In this document: in pieces, positions 31,243 through 42,700 of the stretch
Position numbering within the stretch: the first letter of the stretch is position 1
How the letters are laid out: each line of letters opens with the position of its first letter
From: Saccharomycopsis phalli
Lineage: Eukaryota > Ascomycota > Saccharomycetes > Ascoideales > Saccharomycopsidaceae
Direction: 5' to 3'
Length of the DNA stretch: 64,000 nt
Assembly: GCA_020342235.1 (NCBI GenBank)
Contig: CP073219.1
Span: 434,001-498,000, forward strand
Program-made: the position numbers and the translations under genes
Notes under the pieces: model-generated
Seen by the model: only the letters and a program-made list of their open reading frames with translations
Databases searched by the model: none
What the model was told of the DNA's origin: nothing

Positions 31243-32031
31243 TTATAACTTTACAATTTTGTCCTTGAACAATATCCCACTCCATTGGCTTATATCAATT
31301 GCCAACTGCCTGGCACTTTCGATTTCTTCTTTAGTGGCTCCATTATTCAATGCTCCCCGTAAATGCCCTTTTAACTGAGGGTTGACATCCTGGGGAACTA
31401 AGCATGCAATTATTACTAAGCTACCCTCTTTCGCTGTTAACACGCCATCATATGATAATAATGGTCCATAAACATGCTGCAAGGCAAACGATAGCAAGTC
31501 AGGATACGCTGTCTCAAGCTGTCCTTTAACCCTCTTTGAGACCTTTCCATAGACAGTATCCCACAATTCAGATCCTCTCTCCACAACTTGCTCAGAGTTC
31601 AAACCTGCGCTTTGACGTAAATTATTTCTTTCTCGTAACTCCAGGGGCGTGGAGTTCTTCAAATATGTCAAAGCATTAATGATCTTCGGTAAGCCTCCAA
31701 GTGCTGCACCTTTCAACAACCCTTCTCTCATATTTCTAGCAATAACTACCTGACGCTCCTTGGAAATAAAGTCCGACTCAGGAAATGCCGACTCTAAAGA
31801 AACTGGAACTTTTCCATCGCTGACCAAATCCTGAATTACTTCGGATCGTTGAATGGCTGCCTCTGCGTCAGCTAATTGATGCAGTTTGCTCAATGCCATA
31901 TGGAAAATCTTGGGGATTTCTTGAGGCTGGTTACAAATAGCAAATGCAGCAGCAGCAATAAAATACCAGCTGTTGGTTAAATATGGCGTGTTGGTAAGCT
32001 TTAATAGTCTCTTTGAGGTTAGTACTGTCAT
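31243..32031 (-). CDS. CMD/AhpD-fold protein lacking the CxxC
   Basis: 262 residues. The C-terminal half has the carboxymuconolactone decarboxylase (CMD/AhpD) pattern: SLVIIACLVPQDVNPQLKGHLRGALNNGATKEEIESARQLA, with the HLRGALNNGAT signature. The usual redox CxxC before the His is replaced by DVNPQ, so peroxidase chemistry of the AhpD type is unlikely. The N-terminal half is helical (ICNQPQEIPKIFHMAL, REGLLKGAALGGLPKIINAL) and matches similar fungal proteins, often predicted mitochondrial or peroxisomal. The first 20 residues are basic and could target mitochondria. Function is unknown. Confidence 0.8.
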   Translation of the reverse strand: MTVLTSKRLLKLTNTPYLTNSWYFIAAAAFAICNQPQEIPKIFHMALSKLHQLADAEAAIQRSEVIQDLVSDGKVPVSLESAFPESDFISKERQVVIARNMREGLLKGAALGGLPKIINALTYLKNSTPLELRERNNLRQSAGLNSEQVVERGSELWDTVYGKVSKRVKGQLETAYPDLLSFALQHVYGPLLSYDGVLTAKEGSLVIIACLVPQDVNPQLKGHLRGALNNGATKEEIESARQLAIDISQWSGILFKDKIVKL

Positions 32032-32274
32032 TATTGTGCTTTGAAAGTTTCTTTTTCTTACCTGCAGCCCAGCTCATCTATATAGGTTAATCATTCCAAC
32101 ATGACGGATTATGTAGCCCAACAAAAAAAAAAAAATGAAATTATCTCGTCGGACCACTATTTTAAAATTTAAAGGTATTACTGCTTGCCAACAAAAAAAA
32201 TATATTGCGGTTGCAAGAGTCTATATTACAAGCAGTTAAGTAAAAGTTCAAGTATAAAGCATTATATGCACTAT

Positions 32275-35200
32275 TTATCTAAAATCCAGACTTGGGACTT
32301 TCAATAAAGCACTGTTATTACGGTCTGCATCAACGGAATTCTCTTCGCTTGGATAGAAATTTCCAGTCTGAGGATTCCAAACCTGCGAAGGCGGCTTAAC
32401 AGTAAAGTCAAGTTTTCTTTCTCGCTCAAATTCTCTCCATCGCTTCATAACAATGTGACTGGCATCGAAATCTCCATCAACTGCATCATGCAGCTTGTCT
32501 CCTCCCGTCACTTTTCGAGTCTCTCCCCAACTGAAATCGTCAAATTTCCAGTAAGCATAGGTAGGCAACACAAAATTCCAGATAGGCAAGGCACAGAGAT
32601 AAATCAACATCCAAAGGAAGTACGAGATCCGCGTGGCAGTGATCACAATTAACAAAGCCGGTAACCCAAAAATAATCCCCAATAAAATTAACGACATCAC
32701 TGGCGTTGGCTTAGCAACAATCGCAATAATAATAATGTACAATGTAAAGACAATAGCTGCCGGCAACACCAACGTACCGATCAACTCAATGAGAATGACA
32801 AACTGCATCGAAAAACAGAAAGTGCCACACAAGTCCTTCACAAACACCAACTCCATCAAGTTATGGACTGTAGAGTTGATCCAACGACGTCTTTGGGATA
32901 ACAAGACTTTGAATTCATCAGGCACTATAGTCTTACATGCAGCCTTTGCAACAAACAATGCTTTACGTTTCGGAAATGTCCGAAGCATCAATGTGGAAAG
33001 AAATCTGTCCTCACCCAACAACAACAAGTTCTTCTTGTGCAAGGTATCCACCACATTATCCGAGTATCTTTCAACAATATCTGGGTTAGCCAAGATAGGA
33101 ACCCAGTAACCAGACTTTCCTTTTGGCGCCTTAATTCGATACATGCAAAAACAGCCTGGCAAACAAGTAACACAGCCAAAAACACTTTCAAATGCCTTTG
33201 CTTGATGATGGGAGATGAAATACTCAAAGACTTGAATTGCGGTGGTAAAAGATGACATTTTATTAGCAATCTTCGTTTCTCCACACAATCCCATAACCTC
33301 TGGATCCTTAACCATAGTACCGATCATATGAGTCAACGAATCTTGGTACACCGTCGTATCAGCATCCACCATGAGAATGATCTCATACATATCCGCCATC
33401 AATCCCGTTATACTCCAAATATTCACCAATAATTCATAATCCAATCTGGTCATTCTTTCGTTGAAAGTGATTTTCTGCAAGAAGGACATTAAAATAATTT
33501 GCGAATCTCTTTTACCACGATTACCAGGCTTGGCAGCACCCTCTTCACTTTCAGTACCACATTTGACTAAGGTGATCATAGGCACTCTTTGTCGATTTGC
33601 ATTAGGAACCGAGTCAGTATACTTATAGAATCCAGCATAAACTTTAGCCTTATTATGTCTCTTCGAACCTTGGGCGACGGCAACGTACGAATAAGGTTGT
33701 ACTTCTTTTTCAGGGATTGACAAGTCGCTCATCATGCTCAACGCTATTTCAGGGGTGGTTTTATCATTTCCAGATCCTTTAATTATCCCATCGCAAATCA
33801 CAAAAAGTAACTTGTGAGAGTTGGCATAATCAGTAGTACAAAGAGAATCCAATGTTGCTCTGAGTCCCTGTTCATCTTCAGAATAGCACGTCACTAAACA
33901 AATAGTGTGAGCCAATGGATAACCGTAAGGTCGGAAGTTAGCATCTGGTTGTTGTACAGCGTCAGGATGAATGATACTAGTCGATAACGTCGCGATTTTG
34001 CCATCCTCAGTGTCTTCAAATCTAGAGATATCAAAAGGATTAGACAAACTGGTGTTGGAGTAGGAGTTTCTAGAGCTCAAATAAAAGGAGTTTCTATTAT
34101 CATTGATTTCACTTCTAGTATCAGAAGCGACTCCTTTTAAAAGGTCCGTTTTTGAAGTTGATTGAAGGGCCATGGATGTCATGGCAAAATCTTTACCGTT
34201 ATCTTGACTATAATTAGCCTCAGAGAGGGTGTCCAAATTACCAAGGGAAGATAATCTTGATTGTCTCTTCTGGAAAAAGCTTCCTCTGGTGGGCCGTCTA
34301 TCAGAAATTGCACGATTCTCTTTCTTGACTTCCTTCATAGGCCCCTGTTCGTAAATGTTACCTGACCAGTCTTCAATAGCATTCAAGCGCTTATTCATGG
34401 TAGAAATGTCTTCAACAAATGCCCCTTGTTTAGGGGAAACCACCCATCTGAAGTAACAAGCAACCACAAATTTAATACCAATGACAGATAAAATGAACAC
34501 TAAAAGCATGTATAAAACAATATCAGACGCAATACAACCAATTGTCTCTGAGTCAATTGTTCCCACTTTGATAATTTCCTGTAAACATTTTGCTACTTGT
34601 CTGGCATGTGAATTGGCAAACAAAATACTGATATCCTTTCCCACTAGCTTATCATCTAGTCTCATTCTGTCAAAGATTTCAGGATACTCAACATCTGTTG
34701 ATTGGATCCAACTGAGCAAGCTGGCATCCAAAACATCTCCGTTGTAAACCATTAATCTTCTTGATGAGTTTTTGATGTCGTCCCAGGTGAAATAAACGTC
34801 ACCGCCTGTCTTTAAACTATAGTACGTCTGTCGAGCAAAGTCAGAAGTATGACAAGACCAGCCATTATAAAATTCAGTGGTAAAGTTAGGTTGTGAAGAT
34901 CCATCTTGGTTGAATACTTTACATGGCATATACCAAGCAAGGTCATTACCGGTTTTTGGAATGGTACAGTTATCTCTTGGAGTAATCAATCCACGACAGT
35001 GACCATTAACATTCTGGAAAAGAAAGGAAGCATCCTTTCCTCCGGCATTGATCGGTGGGAACAAAACATTAGACCCCCCATCAATTCCAGCAGCAGCAGG
35101 ATGCAAAGAAGAGGTCAAGTCATATGCTCTGCCATTAATAATCAAGAATCCCGTGCCAACTTGGTTATTCCGGATCTTGGTTTGGTGGTTGATACAAACA

Positions 35201-35901
35201 GTTCTAGTGAATCCAAACACCAAGAATGCTACCATAGCACCAAGACATAAAATAATCACAATAAGACCCATCTTTTCTCTCCATGCTATTTGACGATCCT
35301 TCTTCTTCATGCCAAACAAACTCAACAAAGGAGGAGGAGCCCAGAAGGTGATGGCATAACAGAAAGCCAACCACACACTGTACCACATTGACTTTTCCCC
35401 AGCCACTACTTTAATCCGCTTAGATTCGTAGCGAATCTTCGTTGGGCCCTCAGAATGAGCTGCCGGATTTAAGTGGGACGTCTCATTAACAGCCTCTTCC
35501 CTCTCTACTTCGTCATTCAATCCGTAAGCTTCCCGTCCTACAGGTATGTGCTTCAAAGGAATACCGCTGTCACTATCATCTGCAGCGCTAGCGTCCTCAT
35601 CGCCATTCTCGTTATTGTTTTGATCATGATACTGATCGAAGTAAGGACTTTCTTGAGCATCCTTGTACTTGGATGATCTCCCAGAGGTCAAATCATTTTC
35701 AATGGTACTCACAGGATTAGTACCGGTACTAGAAGATTGTATACCGATGTGCTCAGATTGTCTATTAGCCACTTGGGTATAATAATAATGAGGATGGTTT
35801 TTATCAAACTTGGCTCTTTCGGGTTTGATCAAAGACTTCTTCCGCGATAGGTTGACTCTTGATTCAGCATCCATTTCGGAATAACCATGGTTATTTGACA
35901 T
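32275..35901 (-). CDS. CHS3: class IV chitin synthase Chs3
   Basis: 1208 residues, close to the length of Candida CHS3. Order: Ser/Asp-rich cytosolic N-terminus, two transmembrane helices (about 172-230), a cytochrome b5-like segment (FLIINGRAYDLTSSLHPAA), a third membrane helix (about 460-485), the GT2 domain with VDADT, LGEDRFLST and QRRRW (1003-1007), then a cluster of C-terminal membrane helices and FDDFSWGETRKV. Chs3 makes most cell wall chitin at the plasma membrane, including bud-neck and stress-induced chitin, and depends on Chs4-7 for traffic and activation. The key residues are intact. Confidence 0.97.
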   Translation of the reverse strand: MSNNHGYSEMDAESRVNLSRKKSLIKPERAKFDKNHPHYYYTQVANRQSEHIGIQSSSTGTNPVSTIENDLTSGRSSKYKDAQESPYFDQYHDQNNNENGDEDASAADDSDSGIPLKHIPVGREAYGLNDEVEREEAVNETSHLNPAAHSEGPTKIRYESKRIKVVAGEKSMWYSVWLAFCYAITFWAPPPLLSLFGMKKKDRQIAWREKMGLIVIILCLGAMVAFLVFGFTRTVCINHQTKIRNNQVGTGFLIINGRAYDLTSSLHPAAAGIDGGSNVLFPPINAGGKDASFLFQNVNGHCRGLITPRDNCTIPKTGNDLAWYMPCKVFNQDGSSQPNFTTEFYNGWSCHTSDFARQTYYSLKTGGDVYFTWDDIKNSSRRLMVYNGDVLDASLLSWIQSTDVEYPEIFDRMRLDDKLVGKDISILFANSHARQVAKCLQEIIKVGTIDSETIGCIASDIVLYMLLVFILSVIGIKFVVACYFRWVVSPKQGAFVEDISTMNKRLNAIEDWSGNIYEQGPMKEVKKENRAISDRRPTRGSFFQKRQSRLSSLGNLDTLSEANYSQDNGKDFAMTSMALQSTSKTDLLKGVASDTRSEINDNRNSFYLSSRNSYSNTSLSNPFDISRFEDTEDGKIATLSTSIIHPDAVQQPDANFRPYGYPLAHTICLVTCYSEDEQGLRATLDSLCTTDYANSHKLLFVICDGIIKGSGNDKTTPEIALSMMSDLSIPEKEVQPYSYVAVAQGSKRHNKAKVYAGFYKYTDSVPNANRQRVPMITLVKCGTESEEGAAKPGNRGKRDSQIILMSFLQKITFNERMTRLDYELLVNIWSITGLMADMYEIILMVDADTTVYQDSLTHMIGTMVKDPEVMGLCGETKIANKMSSFTTAIQVFEYFISHHQAKAFESVFGCVTCLPGCFCMYRIKAPKGKSGYWVPILANPDIVERYSDNVVDTLHKKNLLLLGEDRFLSTLMLRTFPKRKALFVAKAACKTIVPDEFKVLLSQRRRWINSTVHNLMELVFVKDLCGTFCFSMQFVILIELIGTLVLPAAIVFTLYIIIIAIVAKPTPVMSLILLGIIFGLPALLIVITATRISYFLWMLIYLCALPIWNFVLPTYAYWKFDDFSWGETRKVTGGDKLHDAVDGDFDASHIVMKRWREFERERKLDFTVKPPSQVWNPQTGNFYPSEENSVDADRNNSALLKVPSLDFR

Positions 35902-36449
35902 GACAAACTTCAGAAAAGCCTAAAGAGCAGTCTTTGTCTGTAAAAACGATATGAAATTTACCAAGACAATAGTTTTGAAGACTGTCTGAATTTCGACAAT
36001 GAGTTCGAATCTAGATGAGATGCAAAAAAGAGCTTTAGTGATACCGGAACGGGAAAAAAATGAGAAATTTTAGAGTTTTTTATGCACAAATCCTTCGTAC
36101 AGATTGTCCTCTCAAGCAAAAGAACAGATGTGGCGAAAATTGTTTCCCTATTTGCATCTCCAATAGAAAAAAAAATTGTAGTATTATTATCATTGATATT
36201 ATACAGCATGTTGATTAATCAGGTGGTAAATTCATTCGATACCATGAAAGGTCATTGCCTCGTTAAGTGGCTTAGGGTAGTTAGTTCAATCACTTCCCCA
36301 ACACGTGAATACTAACGAGAAAACACGATAACGCAACCCCTTCTGCAGCTAGGAGGAGAACTTTCAGTCACACCTATCCCCTGAAATTCATTTAATCATA
36401 ACTACCTCAACACAAAACAACACCACTTCACAACAAATGATACATACGC
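35902..36449. other. CHS3 upstream region
   Basis: 548 bp upstream of CHS3 and downstream of the four-exon gene, with a CACGTG box near 36303. No reading frame is supported. It ends in the 30-bp tandem repeat described separately. Confidence 0.45.
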
Positions 36450-36539
36450 CTCTTAATTGACACGGATTCCACAAGCCACCTCTTGATTGATACGAATTCC
36501 ATATATCACCGCCCAATTGACACGGATTCCGCTAATCAC
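36450..36539 (-). repeat. three 30-bp tandem repeats at the 3' end of the four-exon gene
   Basis: Units 36450-36479, 36480-36509 and 36510-36539 share the core AATTGACACGGATTCC or a close variant. The unit nearest the gene overlaps its TGA stop (36536-36538). Because 30 is a multiple of three, the frame is kept through all units. Read on the minus strand in the gene's frame they give ESVSI or EFVSI cores every 10 codons. Confidence 0.85.
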
Positions 36540-37312
36540 CAATAGCCTAATTTCTTGGCCAATTCTCTCTTGCGTTTCAACTCATACTTTTGGATTCGTT
36601 CGTATACTAGATCGGCTTTGATTTGTTCTTTCATGACCTTGATTCTTACCTTTTGCTTATTTTTTTCCAACTGTCTTTCTACAGCATCATCATGTTTCTG
36701 CTGATCTTGCTGCAACCTGTATTTACGACGCTCCTCCTTTCTTTGATTCTTGTTGGATTTTTGAAAGGATCTAAATCCCTTGAAAAGTCCTCCTTGAGTT
36801 TCACGGATATCTTCCGTTGTAGACTTGATTCGAGCTGATATTTCTCCACGTTAGTACGCGTGAAATTGATGACATAATATGTACTTACCTTTTGCAATCT
36901 GTCTACTCTTTGCATTTGAAAACATGGAGCGGTCTAAACGAAACGCGGAATGTTCGATAGGCAGCACGTTGATGTGTATCGAATCTTTCTTGTCCAGTTC
37001 GTCTAGTTCTTCTTTTAGTTGTTTCCTTAATCGTCGTCTGCACTCTTGGCGATCATGGTTCCAGATATAAATAGCTAAAGGTCAGTACTCACTAAAAATT
37101 AATCAGATTTAATAACGTGCTTACCTTTATACCTCAAGAATCCCTTGGTGTCATTATACCTCTGCTTCCTTTCTTGTTGTTCACGTTGAAGCTGAATAAA
37201 CCCTAATATCAGTATGTGAAATACCAAACTAGCCTAGGAAGATATGTTCCAGCCAATAAATAATTCTCAGAGTACTCAACTAATACTTACATTTAGATAG
37301 TTTCTTTGCCAT
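36536..37312 (-). CDS. four-exon gene for a basic coiled-coil protein, unknown function
   Basis: Exons 37291-37312, 37125-37202, 36889-37074 and 36536-36834 join in frame to 194 residues. Introns are 88, 50 and 54 nt with donors GTAAGT, GTAAGC and GTAAGT, branches TACTGAT, TACTGAC and TACTAAC, and acceptors ATTAG, TTTAG and ATCAG. The third intron could instead end at GTGGAG nine bases earlier, adding three residues. The protein begins MAKKLSK, is rich in Lys, Arg, Gln and Glu, has helical segments such as ECRRRLRKQLKEELDE and a long C-terminal coiled coil, and ends in ELAKKLGYW. Three introns are unusual for a budding yeast gene. I do not recognise the family; nuclear or ribosome-biogenesis roles would fit the composition but are guesses. 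Confidence 0.72.
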
Positions 37313-37675
37313 CGTTATTCAATTAGAGAAACAGATTCACGGGTTTTAAACTGGGTTTAATCCGCTGCAGGTCACGGTGATGTGTTAATACGTTTCAGCG
37401 GTGTCAGAAAACTCGGCCAAATATCAACAACAGATCTAAAAGGCAACCACAAGTATCAATATCGACTCTGGGTCAAAATATCGGATCTTCCAATCGTCCA
37501 AATAGATAACGGGACAAGTGAACGTGGCTTGGCATTCACATACTAAATTAGTAACAGGACAGGACACCCTTACATCTTGGACTACAGAAGTGAATAAAAT
37601 AATATAATTTACTCAAGAGACACTCACTAGAAAAACAACACACGATATTCATAGTCAAATGCTTTTAACGCCAAG
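37313..37675. other. promoter of the four-exon gene
   Basis: 363 bp between the HCR1 stop and the four-exon gene's ATG. No reading frame or RNA gene is seen. Confidence 0.4.
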
Positions 37676-38473
37676 TCACATAAAGTCATCATCATCAAAG
37701 TCACCATAATTAGTGGTATCCGTGTATTCTTCTTTCTTGAAACCTCCACCAAGATTCACCTTTCCTTTGCCCTTCTTCTTTCCTGCTCCACCAATACTAG
37801 TTCCACCTGCTCTAGCCAATCTGGCCTGTCTCTCAGCTCTTTCCTTGTCCTTGACGACCACATTCAAGGTACTGATGACCTTTCTGATATTCTCAATTGA
37901 CATTGGCTTACTGATGTCTCTAATCAAATCAACAGTCAATGCCCCGCTATAGTTAATTAAGGAATCCTCTGCCAACTCCTCAAACACTGGCACCAATGCC
38001 TTCCGAAGCTTTTCATATTCCAGCTTATTAGTAGGCTGGAAAAGAGGATGGGCAGTAAGTGGGGTATCTACGGTCAACCGCTGCGACTTCTCTTTAGCAG
38101 CAGCTAGTTGTTCCTCTTGCAAAGCCTTGGCTCGTGGATGTTCATCAGCTACTCCAAGTCCTCCAAACAAGTCAGCCGCATTATTCAAATCAGCGTTTAA
38201 TTCTGCGGTTTTCAACATCTGCTTTCTTGTTTCCGGATCAACACTATCGAGCTCTTTAAGTTTGTTCAATTTTGCATTTTTCTCCGCCAACTTCTTTGCT
38301 TCTTCTTCCTCTTTCTTCTTCTTCTCTTCCAACTTCTTCTGCTTTTCAGCATCTTCATCAAAATCCCATGATTCTCCTTCTAACAATGGATCATCATTCT
38401 CATCGTTCCAGTTCTCCTCGGCAGGAAAGTCATTTCCCGTAGGAACGTCAAAATCTTCATCATCCCAACTCAT
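37676..38473 (-). CDS. HCR1: translation initiation factor eIF3j (Hcr1)
   Basis: 265 residues from ATG 38473 ([11 protein letters not shown]); six upstream in-frame codons also start with ATG but are not conserved. The layout is that of eIF3j: acidic, Trp-containing N-terminus ([21 protein letters not shown]), a Lys/Glu-rich coiled coil, the central helical core ([19 protein letters not shown] and [25 protein letters not shown]) and a C-terminus ending in acidic DFDDDDFM. Hcr1 links eIF3 to the 40S subunit, promotes start-site scanning and helps termination with Rli1. A Gly/Lys segment ([18 protein letters not shown]) precedes the end. Confidence 0.95.
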   Translation of the reverse strand: MSWDDEDFDVPTGNDFPAEENWNDENDDPLLEGESWDFDEDAEKQKKLEEKKKKEEEEAKKLAEKNAKLNKLKELDSVDPETRKQMLKTAELNADLNNAADLFGGLGVADEHPRAKALQEEQLAAAKEKSQRLTVDTPLTAHPLFQPTNKLEYEKLRKALVPVFEELAEDSLINYSGALTVDLIRDISKPMSIENIRKVISTLNVVVKDKERAERQARLARAGGTSIGGAGKKKGKGKVNLGGGFKKEEYTDTTNYGDFDDDDFM

Positions 38474-39759
38474 TTTAATGCAAAAAACCACCTCTCCCAG
38501 TCGGAAAATATTTACACAGGCGGCAGGGTAACAGAAAGCGTAATGGGTCCATGTATTATTACCCTCAAATCATCTAGTAAATCGAGACAGATTACCAGCT
38601 AACATCATGGAATATCCGTTTAGCTTGTCCATTAAATTATTAAGCAACGTTTTTGACGTAAATTGGATCAGATTACCCACCTGGCTATCTTTTGTATATT
38701 ACAATACAGTGCTATAGTTGAAGGTTATTTAAACACTACTCTAAAAAACCCAAATGCACAAGGAAAATAACAAATTGGACAATAATAAAATGGTAATATG
38801 GACCTATTAGCAGCATTATATCAGTATCGAACACTATGCGACTGTATGCTGCTCTTGGAATGAACTAATGGACAAAGGTGAACATTTCCTTATAGCACGC
38901 ATAATACTATTTGAGTGGAATCACAAATCATTCTATAAATGCGTAATCAAAAATTCTCAAATTAAGACTAACTAAGACGACTGTTTAATTGTATACTAGA
39001 CTTTCCTAATTCGAAAACAAACACATCTGACGTTCGTTGTGTGGTAAGTATTATGCTGGCAAAAGAGTACTAGCAGAAAGTGACAAATCATGAATTATCA
39101 ATCAAATGTAAAACAAACATCCAAGTAAGGGATATTCATTTAAGCTTTGCACTAAGTGTGAGATTTGCTCCGTTATGCTATTTCCTGGCCCAACATTGAA
39201 ATTGGCTTTATGCAATGTTGACTATAAATATACGCATCCTTATGCAAAGAAACGTAGCACTATCATCCTTACACACGACGTGGATTGTAGAACTTCCAAT
39301 ACAGCAAGCAGTCCCAATTGAATATGAGTACAAAAGAAAGAGTATACAGTTGAATAAGACAGGAAGCAAAGCCGGCGAGACCCATGTCAATTATACTGTC
39401 GAAACCAAAGTCCTACAATCACATGAATATAAAATTTCTATCATAATAAAGTTACATATGTACCTACTTTTACATTTTGATTCACTCCTGACTTTCTATT
39501 GTTACGTTGTGGCACCCACCAATACGTCACAATGTCGTTTTTAGTTCTCCTATTTCCACCCCAAATTTCCCACTTTATACAATAGGAGTTTGAACCCACA
39601 ATGTTCATTCCCCATAATCCTTAGCTGCAAATAGATATGCCTTCTTTTGAATAGCCAAGAGAATATATACCAGCTATTCTACCAACTCGTGCCCTGATCA
39701 CTATATCACAAGCAAAATGATAAACTTTCTTTCCATACAACAAACGATGTATTCTTCCT
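38474..39759. other. 1.3-kb intergenic, upstream of HCR1
   Basis: Lies between the HCR1 start and the end of the Zn2Cys6 gene. A plus-strand frame of 109 codons (39215-39544) has a composition expected by chance and no motif. No RNA gene was recognised. Confidence 0.42.
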
Positions 39760-42700
39760 TTAGCCCATATCAATCCCAGACAAACAGTCCGTAAGAGAAA
39801 AAGGATCCAACTCCCATAAACTCATCATACCTTCACGACCAAAGTCCTGCTCAAGAGTGGTGCTGCCTGACCCAGCATACTGAGGGTCTGCGCTATATTT
39901 TTCCTGTGCCAGAAACCAGTTCAAGCCATCATTGTTTACAGGTAAAGTTCCTTCTGGCTCAAATTGATTACTCGAAGAATGATCCGAAGGTGTTTGGTTT
40001 ATATCCACCGAAAAAAGCAGTTTGATTTCTTGGTTGAGCCCATAGTTCAACGGAGGTCGATCCTTCATATCCTTCAGTACACCAGAATTTTGGCCTCTTT
40101 CTGGAATTTGATTAGATTTATCCAGACCGGACAACCTAAAAACAGTCTGGCCAAAATTAGGGAAAAGGACATCTGCCATATTTGCCGGGGACGTATCAGC
40201 AAGTCCATATGAGTTTATTTTCAGCTCTTCCGTCGATTTATTCAGTAAATCAACATTAGGCGAGGTGCTTCGAATATCCGATATAATATGAATTTGATTA
40301 CCCAACTTCTTGTTAGAATAATCATCGAACATTCTATCAAGCCTAATTTCAGGATGCAGGTCAGTCACTTTATTATTCTTATCATTTTCACTCTCGGTAT
40401 TCTTGCCCTCATTGTATTCTCTAATATCTTGAATGACCAGATAGTCATCATGTTCCTCTATAGATTTCAAAAACTCGCAAACCTTTACATCATTTGTGAA
40501 ATCATACTGTCCTTTTTCCTTCAAATGAGCCAATGAAAGAAGTATTAGTCTTCTACTAAAAACATCTTTCACCTCTTGATTAATGGTTGCCGTAGGGAAG
40601 TAGGACTTTGTAAGACATTTTTTGAAAAAATCGATCATAAGGTGTACATCACTAATCTTACCCTCGGACAAAATCTTTGGGTCGTTGCAATTTAATATGT
40701 CCATAAGAACAGTGAAAATAGCCCCATTAATATGATTCATGCACCAATATATAATATGGCAATGCTTATAGTACAGGTCGATCGACAATCTTAAAATATC
40801 CCTGGACGCCGCTAAACTAATTTCCCCGTGCGCTTTCACCCTTTGCTCTAAGCTCTGTGCTGCCTTGACTGGGTCAATATTGGCACTCTTTGCCAACCAA
40901 TTAAGGGTTTGTTTGTCATGAAGTATAATGGCGCAGTACTTCCGAGCGACTCTATGAGATGTCATGAGATGGTAATAGTACCGGAATTGGGGAACGATAA
41001 AAGCTGTCATGCTGATTTGGACCTCCGATTCTTCACTGTCTAATTCAAAATCATAGTCGTCTTCAGTGTCGTCAAACAGCAGAGATTTGTTGGTATTGTC
41101 ACTCTCAGTAATAACCAGTCTGGAAGAATTAAACGTTTCAAACTCGTACATCGAAAGGTCCAATTTATTCCCAGGACGAATATTAGCCGGAAGCAATTGT
41201 TTCCATTTCTCAAAATGATCCAGTAATTCGTTCACTTTATCTAATGCACGGAGGAATTCAGCAAAAAAGTTATTTCCATGTTCAGGGAAAGAGGTTTTGA
41301 GTTTTGGAACTGCTCGTAGAATATTATTCAAATAAACATCCTTAGAGTACGAGGTTAATAGCTTTGAGATGCAGTATGAATAGTAGTAGCTCATTATTGC
41401 GAGACCTCTAAAGTCATATCTTGCGTAATTATGCAAAATATTAAAGAAAGACTTTTGATCCACTATTTCAGTGCCTCTGACAAAATTATGGGTTTCCAAA
41501 GCTTTAATTTCTGGATTATTGAGAATTCCATATGACCTGCAGTACAGAGACAAGTAAAATCTGGTCAAGTTGATAAAACCCAACTCGTTAACAGTCTCTG
41601 TGTCTTTGAAATGTCCCGGTCTTTCAAGTGTCGAAGCCACATCTCTGTCGAAAGTATAGCAGTGGAACCACACAAGGGTCTTTATCCAATGTGCCTCATC
41701 ATCCACATAAGTGGTGGATAGTTTATCATAGCCCAATAACTTGCAATGAATTCTAATGTAACTCAAAATAAAATAATTGAATCTAGAAAACATTGACGAG
41801 TTCAAGTACATGTATAGCAACACCATGGCCACTACCGTCAGATGTCCCTCATTGTGATTCATGACTTTCATAAAATAGTAGAAGCAATTCTTCATGGACT
41901 TTCTTTCCACCTCATACAAAACCGATTTCAATGTCTGGAAGATAAATTTTTTCTGCAGGGCTGGGCTGTCGCTAACAAGTTTCTCACTGTCATAGTCATG
42001 AAGCTGCGAAGACACATAACTACAGCCCAAACAGACTGCTGAACACAATATCAAATGCTCAGAGTTATTCAAACGATTACTTTTGCCCGACTTGTGTCTT
42101 TTATGATCTTTGGTATCACTGTCCTTATTGTCGCCATAAAACCTCCGAAAAATGTCAATGATTTGCTCATTGGTGACGAGGAAACTTTTCAAATGCAATT
42201 TCAAAAACACTTTAATGAAGTGCTTTACTTCCATTTTCTTGCTTCTTAAATAATCATTGTAATTTTTCAACTTGTTAAACTCCTGGGTAATTATGTACGA
42301 AAGCCGTTTCAAAAAGTAGATATGCACGTCAATAACTGGCTTGAAAATATGAAAGTTTTTCCCGGTGATTTCCTTGATTCGGTCCATGGTTTCAGGAGCA
42401 AATATCAGGGAAGAGTTCACGGAAGAGACTAATTCAATCAACCTGTCGTTCGGCATGCTGTACTCGCTGCTCTTTAATTGGTCGTCTGAGGGGTCAGGGT
42501 CAAGTTCCGGCACCTCCAACGCCATAACATGGTCCCTGAGATGATCAAGTTTATTTTCCAACGCACCCATTCTCTCTGCCATCTTTTTATTCATTTGTAT
42601 TAAATAGTTGATGTTGGCGTTGACAACCTCTAGCATCAGCAGATCCGGTGCGACGATTGGGGCAACCGGATGCGTGGCTGTCACAATTGCTGGGGGAGCC

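Noticed and set aside
39215-39544. 109-codon frame between HCR1 and the Zn2Cys6 gene
   Set aside because: AT-driven composition, no motif, no intron or conserved block; length is possible by chance in a 1.3-kb gap.
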